Shown here: in pieces, positions 63,283-64,000 of the stretch | How the letters are laid out: every line of letters starts with the position of its first letter | Position numbering within the stretch: the stretch's first letter is position 1 | Source: Paractinoplanes bogorensis | GTDB taxonomy: Bacteria; Actinomycetota; Actinomycetes; Mycobacteriales; Micromonosporaceae | Direction of reading: 5' to 3' | DNA: 64,000 nucleotides | Assembly: GCF_018829635.1 (NCBI RefSeq) | Contig: NZ_JAHKKG010000008.1 | Coordinates: forward strand, 248,001 to 312,000 | Program-made: the position numbers and the translations under genes | Notes under the pieces: model-generated | What the model was told of the DNA's origin: nothing | Database searches by the model: none | What the model saw: the letters and a program-made list of their open reading frames with translations, nothing else

Positions 63283-63827
63283 GTGGCCATCCTAGGTTTT
63301 TTCGCAAGATCGCATCCGCGTACGGGCCGCGCCGCGAAGGACTGTGCGAAGACCACCCGCACGACTGCCTCACAGCTTGGATGTGTATTCCGCGATGGAC
63401 CTACCCCAGCCGAATCTGTCAGCTGCGCGGACCGGCGGTGACTGCCGGTGCTGATTCGTGCCGTCCGCGGTGAGGACGGGGTCTGGCGTGGCAGTGACGG
63501 CCCGCCGACGCGCGGCCGGCGCAGTGTGCTCCATGTTCGACCCGTCGGCCCGTACGCGGGCCGGCGCCTCGACCTCGACGTCGGCGAGACGAGCGCCCCG
63601 CCCGGGTGGACTCGGTTTCACCTCCCGATCGGCACCTACTACGCCACTGACGTCGTGTGCTGGCTGCTGTTCGGTGCCGACTTCCCGGGCTGCTGGCCAC
63701 CCACCCGGTTCTGCGGCAGGCGATGCGGCTGACTACGCGCCCGGTTCCAGCGTGTCGGTCGTGCCGGGCGGGCGCGCTGTGGGGCGATGCGTCGGGCAGC
63801 TGGGGCTGACCGGTTGGGATGGTCTCG
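63283..63827. other. intergenic, no supported gene
   Basis: About 545 bases between two minus-strand genes. Short frames are open on both strands, but none shows family motifs or a ribosome site, and the base composition at codon positions is unlike the neighbours. One plus-strand stretch reads LPIGTYYATDVVCWLLFGAD, but no match is recognised. Confidence 0.5.
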
Positions 63828-64000
63828 TCAGTTCGCGGCCCGGTAGGAGCCGGAGCGTACGTCGTCCGGCAGGGCCGGTCCGGTGGGGCTCCACCCGAAC
63901 GTCTCCTGTGCCTTCCGGGAGGAGACGCGGGCCGACGACTGGAGGAGTGCGGCCATCGGTCCCATGGCGGCTTCGGCCTGCTCGGCGGTGATCGAGGTCG
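63828..64000 (-). CDS. SDR / NAD-dependent epimerase family protein, 3' end
   Basis: Only the last 56 codons lie in the window. The tail SARVSSRKAQETFGWSPTGP then LPDDVRSGSYRAAN is the usual C-terminus of extended short-chain dehydrogenases and NAD-dependent epimerases (a terminal GW-P-GPSLLDDL-GSY pattern). The gene starts beyond base 64000. Confidence 0.7.
   Translation of the reverse strand, partial: TSITAEQAEAAMGPMAALLQSSARVSSRKAQETFGWSPTGPALPDDVRSGSYRAAN

Noticed and set aside
63448..63732. Plus-strand frame containing LPIGTYYATDVVCWLLFGAD
   Set aside because: No ribosome site, no family recognised, and surrounding codons lack the usual third-position GC bias.

Overview
The window is very GC-rich (third codon positions nearly all G or C, frequent GTG and TTG starts, many 4-base ATGA/GTGA gene overlaps). 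It carries actinobacterial hallmarks: a SigE-family sigma factor, NarL-type two-component pairs, a SodF/Nur-type nickel regulon, and trypco2/trypsin/MoxR gene strings. A filamentous actinomycete, probably Micromonosporaceae (Actinoplanes-like), is the best guess; this is inference from protein flavour, not from a marker gene.

Layout. (1) 1-9008, minus strand: an operon WGR-DUF4132 / MoxR ATPase / DUF5682 / VWA / SWIM zinc finger. It has the same gene content as the uncharacterised E. coli yehI-yehL-yehM-yehP-yehQ set. (2) 9.1-13.5 kb: hypothetical, secreted (emfourin-like) and membrane proteins, then an MFS transporter remnant. (3) 13.5-34.5 kb: a nickel/cobalt economy island. Seven copies of a 17-bp motif TTGC-N9-GCAA, the spacing of the Streptomyces Nur (nickel uptake regulator) box, lie near cbiMN, a FecBCD-type metal ABC transporter, sodF, tsaD-ureG, a Fur-family regulator, def/alaS and a NiCoT permease. 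Two Fur-family regulators are encoded here. Two small paralogous helical proteins of unknown function follow sodF and alaS. Next come metE and nrdAB, the B12-independent methionine synthase and ribonucleotide reductase, each behind a cobalamin riboswitch; nrdAB also has paired NrdR boxes. (4) 34.6-41.4 kb: a phosphotransferase, gene fragments, two alpha/beta hydrolases, a large LuxR (LAL) regulator and a hemerythrin protein. (5) 41.8-49.2 kb, plus strand: a vWA-MoxR-associated (VMAP) type putative conflict system, trypco2 / tandem trypsin-like protease with VMAP-C-like tail / MoxR ATPase / vWA protein with a C-terminal pseudokinase / GTPase. It faces a minus-strand set (membrane protein, small protein, two-component system). 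(6) 53.7-64 kb: secreted protein, second two-component system, GH16 glucanase with ricin-type lectin domain, sigma factor with its partner, a cNMP-binding/thioredoxin-reductase-like protein, a fumarylacetoacetase-family protein, and the 3' end of an SDR/epimerase gene.

How the genes fit together. In region 3 the Nur-type boxes would derepress nickel/cobalt import and the nickel-free superoxide dismutase when nickel is scarce, while B12 riboswitches switch on the cobalt-free enzymes when cobalamin is scarce. Apparent extra copies of alaS, def and tsaD under the same operators are unexpected and are the most novel point there. In region 5 the domain composition suggests a regulated proteolytic response: a MoxR/vWA chaperone pair and a GTPase as NTP-dependent switches, and a trypsin-like protease as effector.

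Decay. At least seven genes look broken by internal deletion, truncation or frameshift (MFS transporter, nitroreductase, ureG, a glyA fragment, a CGNR protein, a glycine-rich-domain-like protein start, a lactonase). Either this segment is eroding or the assembly has lost short GC-rich stretches.
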